From Neodontobutis hainanensis (Eukaryota; Chordata; Actinopteri; Gobiiformes; Odontobutidae), in contig JALDNG010000022.1 of NCBI GenBank assembly GCA_024349245.1, forward strand, positions 15,795,501 to 15,859,500: a stretch of 64,000 nt of DNA. Reading direction: 5' to 3'. The notes under the pieces were generated by a model. It ran no database searches and was not told where the DNA came from. It was given only the letters and a program-made list of their open reading frames with translations. This document shows positions 1 through 12,097 of this stretch, piece after piece. Position numbers and translations under genes: made by a program. Every line of letters begins with the position of its first letter. Position 1 is the first letter of the stretch.

Positions 1-3000
1 TAGAAAATGTTAGAAAAAACATCTATAATTAAAACTGATTGGTTTACAGATCACAAATGCCACTTTTTCTAAATTTTGAAAAACTGACATGGCCAAAATT
101 GAAGTAGTTTAAAAGAAGATCTATTGAAGAAATAAAGTAAAGAGCACAATAACTTAAATGACACTGACTGGCATTCAACGTTGAATACAAAATAAACAGA
201 AATCTCAATAAATGGACAAAATCTTTAAATTATAAACTACTAATATTGTAGTGAGTGTTTTGGAGCCAGTCTAGTGGTCATTTTTGGCATTACACTTTAA
301 ATACTTCTCTTTCTTGTTTGTCTTTAAATTGAAGCTGTGTTTATTTAGTTGTAGCTCATTTATTCAGGCTCATATGAGGAGGAGTATAAGCCCATGTAAA
401 TTCTATTTGCAGCAGAAGTGAGAAAAATAAATATTGGTGCAATGCTCAAACCTGCACCGAAGCTGTTAAAGCTCTGAAACAATGCTCCTCGAGGGACCGC
501 AGCAGCGAGATATGAGGCTACAGCCATTAGTCTCTGTCAGCGCTCATCCCCCAACCGGCTTCTTCCTCCAGTTATCTTCTCCATCTTGTTATCTGCTCCG
601 TGTCCCCGCCCACATTTGGGTTCATCCGACAGCGTGGCGTTAAAGTGATTTGTGGTGACAGACACATTTAGATCAGGAGCATTTCTGCTCATTTCCTTGT
701 TTCAAGACTGTGAGGAGTCATCGACAAAAGACCTCCCTAAAGATTTATCAAAACGCCCTATAACCTTTCAGATATTACTGTATACACTGTAACAAGATCT
801 GAAAAATTGGGGTCCTTCATCTCATTACTGCAACAGCCCAGTTTTTTATCACAAATATAGCCTTAAACAAATTATATTTTGACATAAATAGTCTATGAGA
901 TCTGCCAAAAGAGCTGAAAATATATCAATTTTATAAGGTACTGAGTAAGAAAGACAGTAGAGTAAACTTAAGAGGCGCTCCATAGGTTCCTTAGACTGTA
1001 GACTGTATTAGATTATAATTAGCACTGCTCAGTATAAGGCCCTGTGTCACCAAATTAGGCAGTCGGTCGAGTTTACTTACTTTTGTCCTTTTAGAATTGC
1101 TTAAAAAAGTAACTATTTCCAATAAGTGAATGAAGTAGTTCAGACTTTCATTGTTAAAACCCAGAAGATTTACTTTTTACATGGATATATCTGCTCATTA
1201 TCTGTTTTGAGGTTGATGAGATTTTTTTTGCTCACTGTCCATTTTTAAAATGATTTGGAAACTTTCCCTTTCATCGACTCTCCCTCTAAACCACATTTGC
1301 TCTGATTGGTCAGATAAGTCAGAGTCTGTTGTGATTGGTCCTCTTTAAATCCTCTCTATGTTGTTACTTATCTACATCACTATGTAATAGAAACCCAGTC
1401 TGAATGTCCAGTGAGCCTTCTCTGGAAAATACCGTCCGTCTGACTGTGACTCACTGACTTGTGCGTGACAGCTGTGATACATCTCCATTTTCATTTTAGT
1501 GCCTGTTTTAAATATTAAAACACTAAATTATTAAATATTGGAGCTGGGTGTGAATGCTACTTTTACTGTGATGAAAAAAAAAGGAATAAGAATCACTCCC
1601 TTTTCTCTGTTTTGGTTAAAATTGAAATTCACAAAGGCTCCTATCTCTCAGTTTGTTAAGTTAAGCTTTTATCTACGGTTTTCAGCTTTAGGAATGTCAA
1701 TTATGACTTTACGTCTATGTTTTGATCAGCACCAAGGGTCTCAAGGTATTTAGAGAAGACCCAGGTTTATTAAAACTGGAATAGTGTTATGTTTCCAGTT
1801 TGTAAGCTTGAGTGGCTTAGTTTTGTGGTAATGTTTAACTAGTCAGATGCTGCTTTTCAGTCAAAGTAACTACTTTAATATAAATATTTCCTTTTGTTCA
1901 TTTGACTGTGACTGGTTTTATTTTGCTATTTGCCTCCTGATGGCCTTGAAATTGCTGCGAAGGTAAGGGATGACAAACCCTTTTCACTTGGCAAAATGAA
2001 TGTGTTTGGCTGGCCAAGCTGATATTTTTGTTTTTCTTCCAAAAGTCCATAATGATTTTTATTTCTCAATTTGTCTTTGTCTTTAAACTTTAAAATACTT
2101 GGCCCTTGTGAAAACCACAGACTGTAGAGAAAGGATGAGACCGAGACAGGTAATCATTCAAAGATGTTTCTAATGCTTGTGTTTATAAATCCTGATAGTG
2201 CTGTCTGTCTGACTGCATTTTCACTCCATTAAACCACTTTTGTTTTTGCTCCCATTTTTCAACTCTTCAGCCGAAATGCTTCCTCTGTAAGGAGTAAGTA
2301 TAGTTTTCTGAGAGTTGTATGCAACAGTGAGCACTTAAAGGTCCCAGCTTCAGCAGGTCGTCTAATGTGAGGGGAAAGGATTATTGTTTTTTTCCAATTT
2401 GATGATGGCTCTTTGCGTTTAGTCGAGTGTTCAGGGTTTTTCAGGTGACTTTTCTGCTTGTTTCCCTAATAGTTGTTAAGCTCTTCAAATCTTTTCTAAA
2501 ACACACTGTAAAATCTTCATTGGCCTAAAAAGAGAAGCAGGTGTGAAACAGTGACAGTACACAATATGTTTATAACTGTGATTATAACATGTCAAATTGT
2601 GTTAATGTAGATTGGTTTTTGTTGCTTCTTTAATTCAGACCAAAAAAGGAATAGTTTAGTTGTCTGTAACTGGACAAGAGTTAATTTTGTATGTTTAATA
2701 TGCACATATGCACGTTTCAAATGGCAGCATTTCCACTTTCATTTGTTCATTTAAATCATTATTATTATTATATTATTTTTTATATTTTATATATTTGACT
2801 GGGACAGTGCATGTGAATGAAAATTCTATATGAACGTAAACATGCCTTTGGCTAATTTTCATTTGTTGTCCCACATCCAGTGAACCATATTAAACTAGTT
2901 TAACTATTATAATTTTCATTCACAAATTGTTATCATCAACCCATTCTCTTATTGGCTAGCCATATTATAAATCTTCTATTTCTTTAAAAACAGCCTAAAT

Positions 3001-3599
3001 ACTTACACAGATAATTACCAGGTGGGATGTCTAATTTTAGGCAGCATCTGGTGATAAAACTGTACGTCACAACCCACCGTAGAGCATGTGAACAGCTATG
3101 GTAGCCCAGCAGGGACATGCTGTTGTTTATGAATCAAACTCAATGGAAAAAGGTCTGATGTTAGTTTCACTTAAGATTAAAAACAAAATCTATAAACCAT
3201 AATGTAAGAATTCAAAAATAAAACATGATTGCATTTCTAGTGTCCAGTTTGTCCTCTCTGGGCACCTGTAGGAACAGAAGGTAATGGAGCTAAAATGAGT
3301 CCTTTGGGTTCTGTAGAGCTTTAGAATTAGTTTTATTTTTCAACAAATTAAAAGACTAGATTTTGTTTTACTACACATACAACATTTTACACAATGCAAA
3401 TTTGAATAAAAAATGTTAAATTTTAAATCTGAAACAGGACCAAAAAGAAGTGATGCGTTTGTATTTTGAGTAAAGGATCTGATGAAAGCTGTTGGTTTAA
3501 ATGGTCAGCCCTTTTTTGCATGTGGCTCGTATGCAGCGCTGACTCCTGGGTTAAATTAGGGCAGAAAAGCCTGGCACCCACCGTCTTCCTGAGAGAGTG

Positions 3600-3862
3600 A
3601 CCGGAGGAAACAGTGCTTGTGTTTGAGGGAGTGAGGGGGGGGGGTGATGGGGGAGGAGCTGGAGCTCTCACTGCTCACTGGGCTGGAGACAGACACGGGC
3701 AGGAGTGAGCATCTGTCGTCTCCGCTGCATCTATCCACAGATTTTCACTCTTTTTTCGGTCTCTCTACACAAAATCGACACTTCTCACTTGCTTGGCTGT
3801 TCTTTCGCTTTTTAAAATCATCGTTTTTTTGCTGAATTAGACTGCGTTTGTCTCAGCAGCAG
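3600..3862 (+). promoter_or_regulatory. Candidate internal promoter with non-coding first exon
   Basis: A purine-rich, G-run segment (3620-3670) is followed by CpG-containing sequence that runs into CAGCAGCAG and a consensus donor GTGAGT after 3862. A reading frame from the ATG at 3644 stops at 3835, before the donor, so the exon would be 5' UTR. Spliced to the exon at 12098, it would give a dlg1 transcript without PDZ domains. Only the donor and base composition support this. Confidence 0.25.
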
Positions 3863-4072
3863 GTGAGTAAACAGAGGATGCACTCAGTTACAACCTTGCT
3901 TTAAGTAGCGCCAGGCTTTGCTTTGGCCACTTTATTTGTTTGTAAGTGATGCTAAAGAGTGAGTTTCTTTGTTTTAGTGGTGCTGAATGCTTTCTCTATT
4001 GCCCTCCAGTTCAGAGACTTCTTTTGTTGTTACGCTACACAGTAGGATTTGTGCTTTCTCTATGGACCGGGC

Positions 4073-4099
<27 letters not shown>
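4073..4099. repeat. Poly-T run
   Basis: About 27 consecutive T residues are followed by AATAAATAATG. It could be the poly-A tail of a retroposed - strand element, but no body of such an element was recognised next to it. Confidence 0.7.
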
Positions 4100-4103
<4 letters not shown>

Positions 4104-5689
4104 AATAATGCTATTAATTGATTTCATTCCAGGATTTGCTTTTACCAATTTTTGAACCTTCTATGCAGGAAAATCATATCACATTCTTCGGGATCAATAA
4201 TATTTTAGCTTATTTTGAAAAGCTACAAAGTGTACCACCCTCAAACACTACAGACAATGTTTAGCCAATTGATTACAGTCTATTATTGACCAATACATTT
4301 CCTTTAACATGAAATTTGAGTCAGTACGTAATTAGCAGTACAGCAAAGTCTCTATAACTAATATTTTCTCCTTTAAAATCAGTAGATAATATTATTTTGT
4401 TGTGGCTCTGGTCTGTGTAACTAATAATGAACTAGATTAACCCACATTAACCCTCGTGTAACGTAAAGTAAAATGTGCTATAGCCACATTGATGCTTAGG
4501 TGAGTTACTTTGTTTGGTGATGTTATATAGAAAACTGTTTCAGAAGAATTAGTTGCAGCAGTTCTTGGCTTCAGATTAAGTAACTGGTTTTGTTGTGAAA
4601 TATGTTATGCAGATTATCCTGTTCTCGGGCGCTGAAGCAGTGTTGGTTGTCTTCATCGATGCAGCAGTAACACCATGGCTCTTCTCTGTCTTTGGCTTAA
4701 CCTGTTCATACTTTCGGGTCATTTTCGCTGTATTTTGTGTAATGGGACCTCTCCAAATTAAAATGATTGCTGTTATTGAACCCCCTGGTATTTAATTACA
4801 AGTGTGGGCTCTTTGTAAAGGTAACAATCTCTAGTTTCACTCAGAGCAGTCAGAATCTGTCTAAGTATTACTGATAAAATTTTATACACTTTGGAACACA
4901 CAAAAAAAATTACTTTTTGTGTGCTCGCCTAAAAAATTTAGTGAAAATAAAAGTGTCTGAAGCTTCAGCAGGTAGTTGAGGACTAAAACACACTGTGGGC
5001 CAAAAGAATTACTGGATGACTACTCACATTTCAAATTTGAAAAGAATATATGTAAAAATGAGTATTTTACAGCAGTTTTAATGTTGGTTAATCTAGGCGC
5101 TTTATTCCACTACAATGATTTATTCATTTTATCAAACTAACACATTTGGAAAAAGTGCAATAAGTTCTGAATGCTTCAACCCACAGACTTCAATGAGGGC
5201 TCTTCTGAAAGCTTACACCTAGAGGAACCTGAATTTACACACAATGTAACTATATTAGTTATTAAAATTAATATTCCATAATGATTGGCATGTTTACATA
5301 TGAAAATAGTCAAAATGAGTGTTTTGGGACAAAATATATATTTTTGAATAATATCCACACATAAAAACACACTGCAAACTATATACATTGGTCATAGCAC
5401 TGCAATTTAGTGTTTTCAAGGCTCCAACAGCATTAGAAAGGGGAAAAGGAGAGAACAGAGAGGTGTCAAATCCCATCCCCCCTCCTCCCCCCCTCCTGCT
5501 GCGGCTGGCGCTCTCTACTTCTCATTATTATTTTTTTATTCAACTGCCTGTCTAAAATGCATAAAACAACTAAAACAGATGATATTTATTACTTATAATA
5601 TGTAAAATATAAAAAGAGTATAGTTTTTACTCATAAAAAACTCAAAAGATGCAAGTGCGTGTTGACGCAGCTGCCTCTCTCTCCTCTCC

Positions 5690-6205
5690 TCTTCTCTGAT
5701 GCGAGGAACCCCAGACCCTGAATTTTGAAAAAAAAGTTGCCGTGTTTGGTATCTCCGTAAACCGTAGCTCATTGGCTATCTGTTTATCGTATTGAGGACG
5801 TTCTGTGACGCTTCTAGCCCAAACTAAAGCCGTTGAAGTGGGGGCGTAGTCGTTCATCCATCTGTGGAGTTCCAAGTCTTCTCATTGGTCAAAGGCTGAC
5901 CAAAACCCTTTCAATTGGCCAAACAAGGTGTCAATCTAATGCTAACACTTCCTGGTAGCACGAGATTAGCTTGTTTCGGCGGTAGAAAAGGAATTATGTT
6001 TTTTATTTACAAAAGAAACGACATAAAGTGTCACAGCTGACTTCAAGTTGGGAATACTTTTCGGCAGTTTTTGTGCCTTGGAGGCTCTAACATATCTTTT
6101 GGACCTAATTATTTTACTGGATATTATTCCCTGGATCTTTATGAGCAGAATGAGACCCAGTTTGTGGGATTTTGTAGCGGTTCCAGTTCTATAGACCCGT
6201 AAAAG
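5690..6205 (+). promoter_or_regulatory. Candidate second internal promoter/exon or unrecognised repeat
   Basis: Inverted CCAAT boxes (ATTGG) lie near 5770, 5884 and 5915, with locally raised CpG. A donor AAAAG/GTAAGA ends a possible exon at 6205. The ATG at about 6140 meets a stop at about 6192. It may equally be an old transposon, since the block differs in composition from its flanks. Confidence 0.18.
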
Positions 6206-7177
6206 GTAAGACCAAATCCAATCTCCATCTTTGTGCTTGTCTGTAAAACGGGCTTTGGTGTCAAATATGTGGGTTTAATGTCTTAAAATGGTTTATATAG
6301 TCTGAAAGAGGAGACTTTAAGCTTTAATTTGATGTATAGATTTTGGGGTTTGCATGACTTAGGAGTTTGCACTGATGGAGGCGCACGCTAAAATGCTTTG
6401 TATAAACTGCCCATGTCCCGGGACCGGGACGTTGAAGTAAGGACAGGTTAATGAGTGGAAACTTGTGTAGATTAATAATCTGTGGAGAAAAAACATATTC
6501 TGGATAATGTGGATGTTTTTTTTTGTTTTTGTTGTTGATATTGTTGCTGAAATTTTGATTGTAACAGGATAAATAGTTCTGATCACTTGAAGAATCCTTT
6601 TAAAAGTTTTAGCAGCTCGAGTTTTGTTTTTCTACGTAAGACTCTGAAGCTGCTTTAGGCTTTGTTCTGAATATCACAGAAAAAGACACTTCAACACCAG
6701 AAACTGCAGGATACTGTAGTTTTAGAAACTCCAATGTTTTCTGATGCATTTCTTATGAGTTCAATCTAGGTCTATTCATATTTTTTTCTTTATGATATCA
6801 GTGCAATAGTTACCTGAATCTTTACAAAAACTTAAATTATCTTTAAATGCAACCATGTACTGGCTTCAACCTGGATCAAGCATCTTGGTCTCTGTCTTTA
6901 AAAGTCTTGTCATTTCTCAGTCAGGACCTGTGCATCTTTTTTCAGTAATGTTTCAGTGTTTTGTGGGGTCTTCAACACTCAATTTTGTGAATTAGAGATA
7001 CAGAATATGTCTGATTACCATTTCATTCAAAAGGCTTAACGAATAGCTCTTTCATGCCTTTATTGTGCTGTTCGGTTCTCTTCCTGGATTACTGCAGCTA
7101 TTGAAGTGCCGTGGGGCCAGAACGGCATGTGTCTAGGATTATAATGCATTTTCAGATGTAAGTTCATTCTTACTTTG

Positions 7178-7370
7178 AAGTTACACTATGTAACTTTTTT
7201 TACCATACATTTTATAGCCTTAAAATCAGTAAACTGTAATTTTAAATGTTCTTTGACACAGTAAAGACAGAATAACCCTTTTCATTAGTCACAGTGCAAC
7301 CACTTTACCATATACTACTGCACTATTTAACTCTGAGAGACTAACATCTCATGAGAACACATACGGAATA
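7178..7370. repeat. Dispersed repeat with terminal palindrome
   Basis: AAGTTACA (7178-7185) and TGTAACTT (7189-7196) form a perfect inverted repeat with a 3-nt loop. The following 170 bases contain ACATCTCATGAGAACAC-type text of the kind common in teleost MITE or SINE copies. The family was not identified. Confidence 0.3.
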
Positions 7371-9889
7371 CACCAGATCAACACAGTCTTTTATACGTTA
7401 CATTTGGCAGTCGGACTCAAGAGTCTAGTGCAACATCCAGAAACGTTCTGTGGTGTAAACTTGGTGCATACAGGGCACCTACAGCTTCAGTGGAGGACAA
7501 GATGGATGCCACTGAGGGGATTGTTGGGACAGAAATAAAACAGCCTAAGATGGGAGATAAATGTTCAATGGGACAAGGTTGTTACTCATCAATCAGATCA
7601 AGTATCTTCTGGTTGCTTTGCTCATGATTGATAGCAGTGATTTATGAACTGGAAGTGGGAAAGAAATGGGTAATGACCCAAACTATGACTCAAACCTGGG
7701 CCACTCTTTTATAGCTGTAAATCAGAACAATAATGGGGAAACAATATAATCAAGGAAACCAATCATTCAGTCCCATTTGTTTGAACTTTTTTTTTCTACG
7801 TGTGAGTCTTGTAAATCAGAAAAATGCAGTGTTATTCTGTTTATGACAAGTTAGTGCCAAGAGCCATTAGAGAAAACTCAGCAAAGACTGTAAATGTTTT
7901 TCTCAGACTGAGTGTCATGACCCTAACCTTGAGAAGTCAACGTATCGGGTTTAAAACTGGACAGACTCTGGCCAATGACTCGTTCTTGAACCTGGAAGAT
8001 GGTCAAATCTATTACACACCTCGAATGTCGGTGTGAGATATAGAGACAGAATGTGCCAAAGAAGATGTGTCTGGTGCTGTTTGAGAATCACAGCTTTTTG
8101 TAGCTTTGAGACACGTTTTACCTCAGATCAAACCTTATCGCTGCAAGATATTCCAGCAACAAACATTCTGCACATGCCATATGCTTTATGTTGAAATTAA
8201 AATGGAGTTTTGGGGAAAATATTACCTTTAAAGTTTTCAACTTTTACGTTTTCTCTCTACACTGAACTAAAATGATTTTCTTTTAGATTCTTCCCCACTT
8301 CCTGTCTATTAAACTCTCTAAAATCATTTGAATGACAATAAACTTGTCTCAAAAGTAAGTTCTGGGTTTTACGTTCCATCCACTGCCAGCCTCTGGTCAG
8401 TTCAGAAAATCCTTGTTGGCCTTTACTTTTTTTAAATGTAGATATAGTTTGTTATACATTTACGTCAGGTCTACACAACTGTTTTTAAATCTTTAAATCT
8501 CCCTAAAAGCTCAAGAGTGAACAAACATGGCACAATATGGTCATCTCAAAGTTTTTGTGGGAGAATATAAAAGTGAGAAGCTCTAGATGAAGTCACGGAG
8601 GCTGAGTTTACTGTTTCAATCCGGTAATAATAGCTTTAAAGTGTGAACTTGTTTGTCATTGACGCTTTGTTCACACAACAGGACAGGATGTTAGATATTT
8701 ACCATTATTATGTTCTACCAAGCAGATCAGGTTGTGTCTCAAAACACTACACAAGATACTTGGTGAAAGATAATCAGGGCGGAGCAAAGCTAAACTCCAT
8801 CTTATTATTGTGAGGTTTGTCGCTAAAGGAATCTAGTTTCAAAAGTTATTAATAGTCTGAAAACAACAGAGAAAGTACAGAAGAAAAGAAAAGTTTACAC
8901 AAAATATTGAGCAGAGTTATTATCTTGAAATCTGTTCCTCATTTTAATCTAATATCACTAAGAAGCTTAACAAACAACAGTTAGGCTTTAAGGCACTTCC
9001 ACAGCAGCCTGTTCTCTCGTAACACTCGTTAGGTTCATAAAAGGTCAGCTGTGAAACATTGGATTAAGCTTTTTTTTTTTCTCTCTCTCTGGCAAAAACA
9101 TCTGCTCTTGTCCCAAAAAAAGAGCAAACGTGCAGCGTTGGTTTGTTTTATGTAATAATGTTGAGTTTGTGAAGCATTAGGAGGAAGTACTTTAATGTTG
9201 TTGTCCTCCATTCATTTATAATTAAAGAGGCACAGTGGCATTTTTACAGCCTCTTGTGAAAGGGGTCGGCCTGGTTTATAAAGCGAGGTGCCTGTTGTTG
9301 TTGGAGCTGAAGAAGAGGCAGATGCTGAGCTCATCGGTGCTGCTCCGACGATTGATCGCTCTTATGATCTTACTTCATTCAGTGAAGCAGGGGGGATTGT
9401 TTAAATGAGTAAAAATGAAAGTCATTACCAAATAAAGCCACAATATAAAAGATTTTATGTTGGACATGACAATACACAGGTTCAGGTTGAAGTCTTTTCT
9501 TTATAATGTAATAATTAAAATATACAGGACAGTTTCAGTGAGGTGTGAATGTTGCAAACATGAACATCAGCCTAAAAATCAAGCTATAATCTTTAAGCCA
9601 TACATTTTTATCTCGTAATTCTTAATTTTGCTCAGGACCTTGATATGTGTAAAAATCCTGTTGAATTGGGCTAAACAGCAAAAGAAGAAAATGTCAGAGG
9701 CACTCTAAACACTTCAAACAGCAAATGTGTTAAACAAAAACAACTATCAGCTTTTAGCACTGCCAGGAATAGTATTTTACAAGAAAAAAGAAAAACAAAT
9801 TATGCCTACAGCATTTAATGATTTCAATAATTTTATGTTTGGAAAGTTCACTGTCGGCAGCCGCCACCAGTAGACCCAGCATGTTTTTG

Positions 9890-9995
9890 ACCTGGAAGAA
9901 ACACACCTGAGCACGGGGAGAACATGTAAATGCCACACTCAAAGACCGGCCAGCGATCAAACCCAGGACCTTGCTGTGAGGCGAGAGTGTTAGTT
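9890..9995. repeat. Dispersed teleost repeat fragment
   Basis: The run GCACGGGGAGAACATG followed by ACCCAGGACCTTGCTGTGAGGCGA is a familiar high-copy fish repeat segment, recognised from memory. No coding capacity. Confidence 0.5.
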
Positions 9996-10194
9996 TATTT
10001 AAAATATATATATAAATGGACAAAACTAAGACATTAGAGCAAACCAGACGCATTACTAATCTTCTACTAATCTGTGTGTGACCATTAAAAGGTGACCCAT
10101 AGGAATTACACTGTAAGCAAGACACATTTTCACATATTCATGTTCTCGTGTGAACAACTCGACCCAGACTGAAGCCAGTACTTTAGGCCTCTAT

Positions 10195-10392
10195 TAAAGG
10201 TGTTAACATTCGTCTGCAGTTTTAAGTCAGTGAGAAGAGAGTTTTACAGTCTGGGCACTTTAAAGAAGAAGCAAGCATTGTCCAAAAGAAAATCTAAACT
10301 TAGGAACTGTACAGTCCCCACTGACACTGCACCTCATATGTAATCTCAGTGAGACTTTCCTGGATAAATAAAGGTTAAATAAAAAAAATGGT
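10195..10392 (+). repeat. Non-LTR/SINE-type 3' tail
   Basis: The block ends in TGGATAAATAAAGGTTAAAT followed by an A-run, a common 3' end of fish non-LTR retroposons. The upstream 150 bases (ACAGTCTGGGCACTTTAAAG onwards) fit a retroposon body. The clade is not assigned. Confidence 0.45.
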
Positions 10393-12097
10393 CTGCAACA
10401 ACAGAGGAGAAAAATATGCACCTAATTCTGACATTACTGATAAAGGTCTTCTGTCAGTCAGTATTTATAATCATTTCCAGTGTTTATGAACCTTTTAACG
10501 ACTGTTAAAAGAGCATAAAATATAATCTGCTGATATTTGTTCAGATATTAGTACAAAGTGTTGTTCTAATCATGGTGTAAACTGGAAACAAACCTCAGTA
10601 AGTGAACCACTGGCTGTTTAATTATGTCTTGTTGAATTAACAGTTATTGTGCAATTACATTCAACAGCATTGTTTCCTCCTTCGTTGATGAAGTCACTCA
10701 ATCATTTATTGAATCAAATCACTGATGATGAAAAGAAAAGCCATTCCAAACCTTGTGCACATACTTCACATTCACTTTTTCTTCTCTTATGTAGGTTTAA
10801 GCATCTCCAATGGAAATGTTGTCCTTTTTCATAATGTTTACACCAAAATGAATAATGAATAACTATTAAGTGTTAAATGAATTGTTAATGAAGATAAAAT
10901 TAAACCACAGCCCGAGTTATTGCCTCAGAAAAAAACAATCCTGACATGTGTGCATGTGTTTTTGGAGTGTAATCCTGTCGTAATGTTTCTGTGTTTGAGT
11001 GAAACAAGTCTGATGTAAGAGCAGTTAATATTCACATCAAAAAGACTCTGAAATGATGGCTCAGAGCTCTGTCTTTGAGAGTGTTTTTATTCAGAACAAG
11101 CCTTAAATCATAAAAACACATCATTAACGCTAAAGGTTTTTGAACATGGCAGAAAAACAATAAATAATAATAAACCTGCACCCGAGGTCTCAGTATTTTT
11201 GACAATAAGTTGACTCGGTTGTTTTCAGTGGCGATAACAGAAAGATAATTAATCTGGCAATACATCAACAAGTACAAGCTACCAACATTGTGCATTGTCT
11301 TTTTCTTTCACACTTTAGTTTTTTTAACCCTGACTGCATTACTCCCAGTTTTATTTGTTTTTCTTATTAGCTTTTGTAAAAAAAAAAAACAGCATTAAAG
11401 CAACACCATGAGACAGACCGACATTCAACTCCTCCATCAGGCCGTTTGTTGGACCTCAGTATTTGTAAAATCCTGTCCTTCAAATAGTTCCAAAAAATGC
11501 TTAAAGTGCAAAAGGTTGACATTTTTGTTTAATGCTGCTTTCAAGAGTTTCTCAGAAAACGTTGGAAATTCTTTTTTTGGAGGGACACCTGAACCCAGTT
11601 GGAAAAAGCACTCAAAAACTCTGGTTAGAATTTGTTTTTGACTCGAAACTTTAAGCATCGTGAACATATAACATGAAATAAATGTAATAACATAAAACAT
11701 AAAGGTACATTTAAGTATTTATTTGCATTCTGGACTGATAGTCAATTGTTTGTACTACATAGTGATAAATAACTTAAATCAACAGGTGAGTCTGTGAACA
11801 CTTAGGTTAAAGTTAAAGTTCAGATTTTTTCTCTAAAAGCAAAGTGGAGTATAAAATAATTTCCAAACATCTGAGGGGCACATGAATACAGCACAACCCC
11901 AAAAAAAAATGTTTTTTATTTAAAGTCAGTATGTTTTAGTTACATTGTTGATATAGATTTATTCAACTGTTTTATTTAATTCTGACGCTGGACCTTTCTT
12001 AAAGAATCAAGAGATAATGTTGTGTTGAGGATCTGAGGTTTGCTGAAGTCCACAGAAGTCCACTCACTGATGTGTGTCGTGTGTTTGTTGTTGACAG

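Larger units (their letters stand above)
1..12097 (+). other. Long intron or 5' flank of dlg1
   Basis: No protein-coding exon could be recognised in these 12 kb. The exon at 12098 begins inside a codon and has a good acceptor (TTGACAG), so the last PDZ3 exon must lie further upstream. The stretch is AT-rich with short low-complexity runs and a few dispersed repeats. Two segments, at about 3.6-3.9 kb and 5.7-6.2 kb, have more CpG and end in a consensus splice donor; they are listed separately. Confidence 0.6.

Noticed and set aside
7824..8036. 70-codon + frame as a missing dlg1 PDZ exon
   Set aside because: No GLGF-type or PDZ3 sequence and no splice borders.
9754..10125. 123-codon - strand frame
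   Set aside because: Runs through a common dispersed repeat fragment and has no domain.
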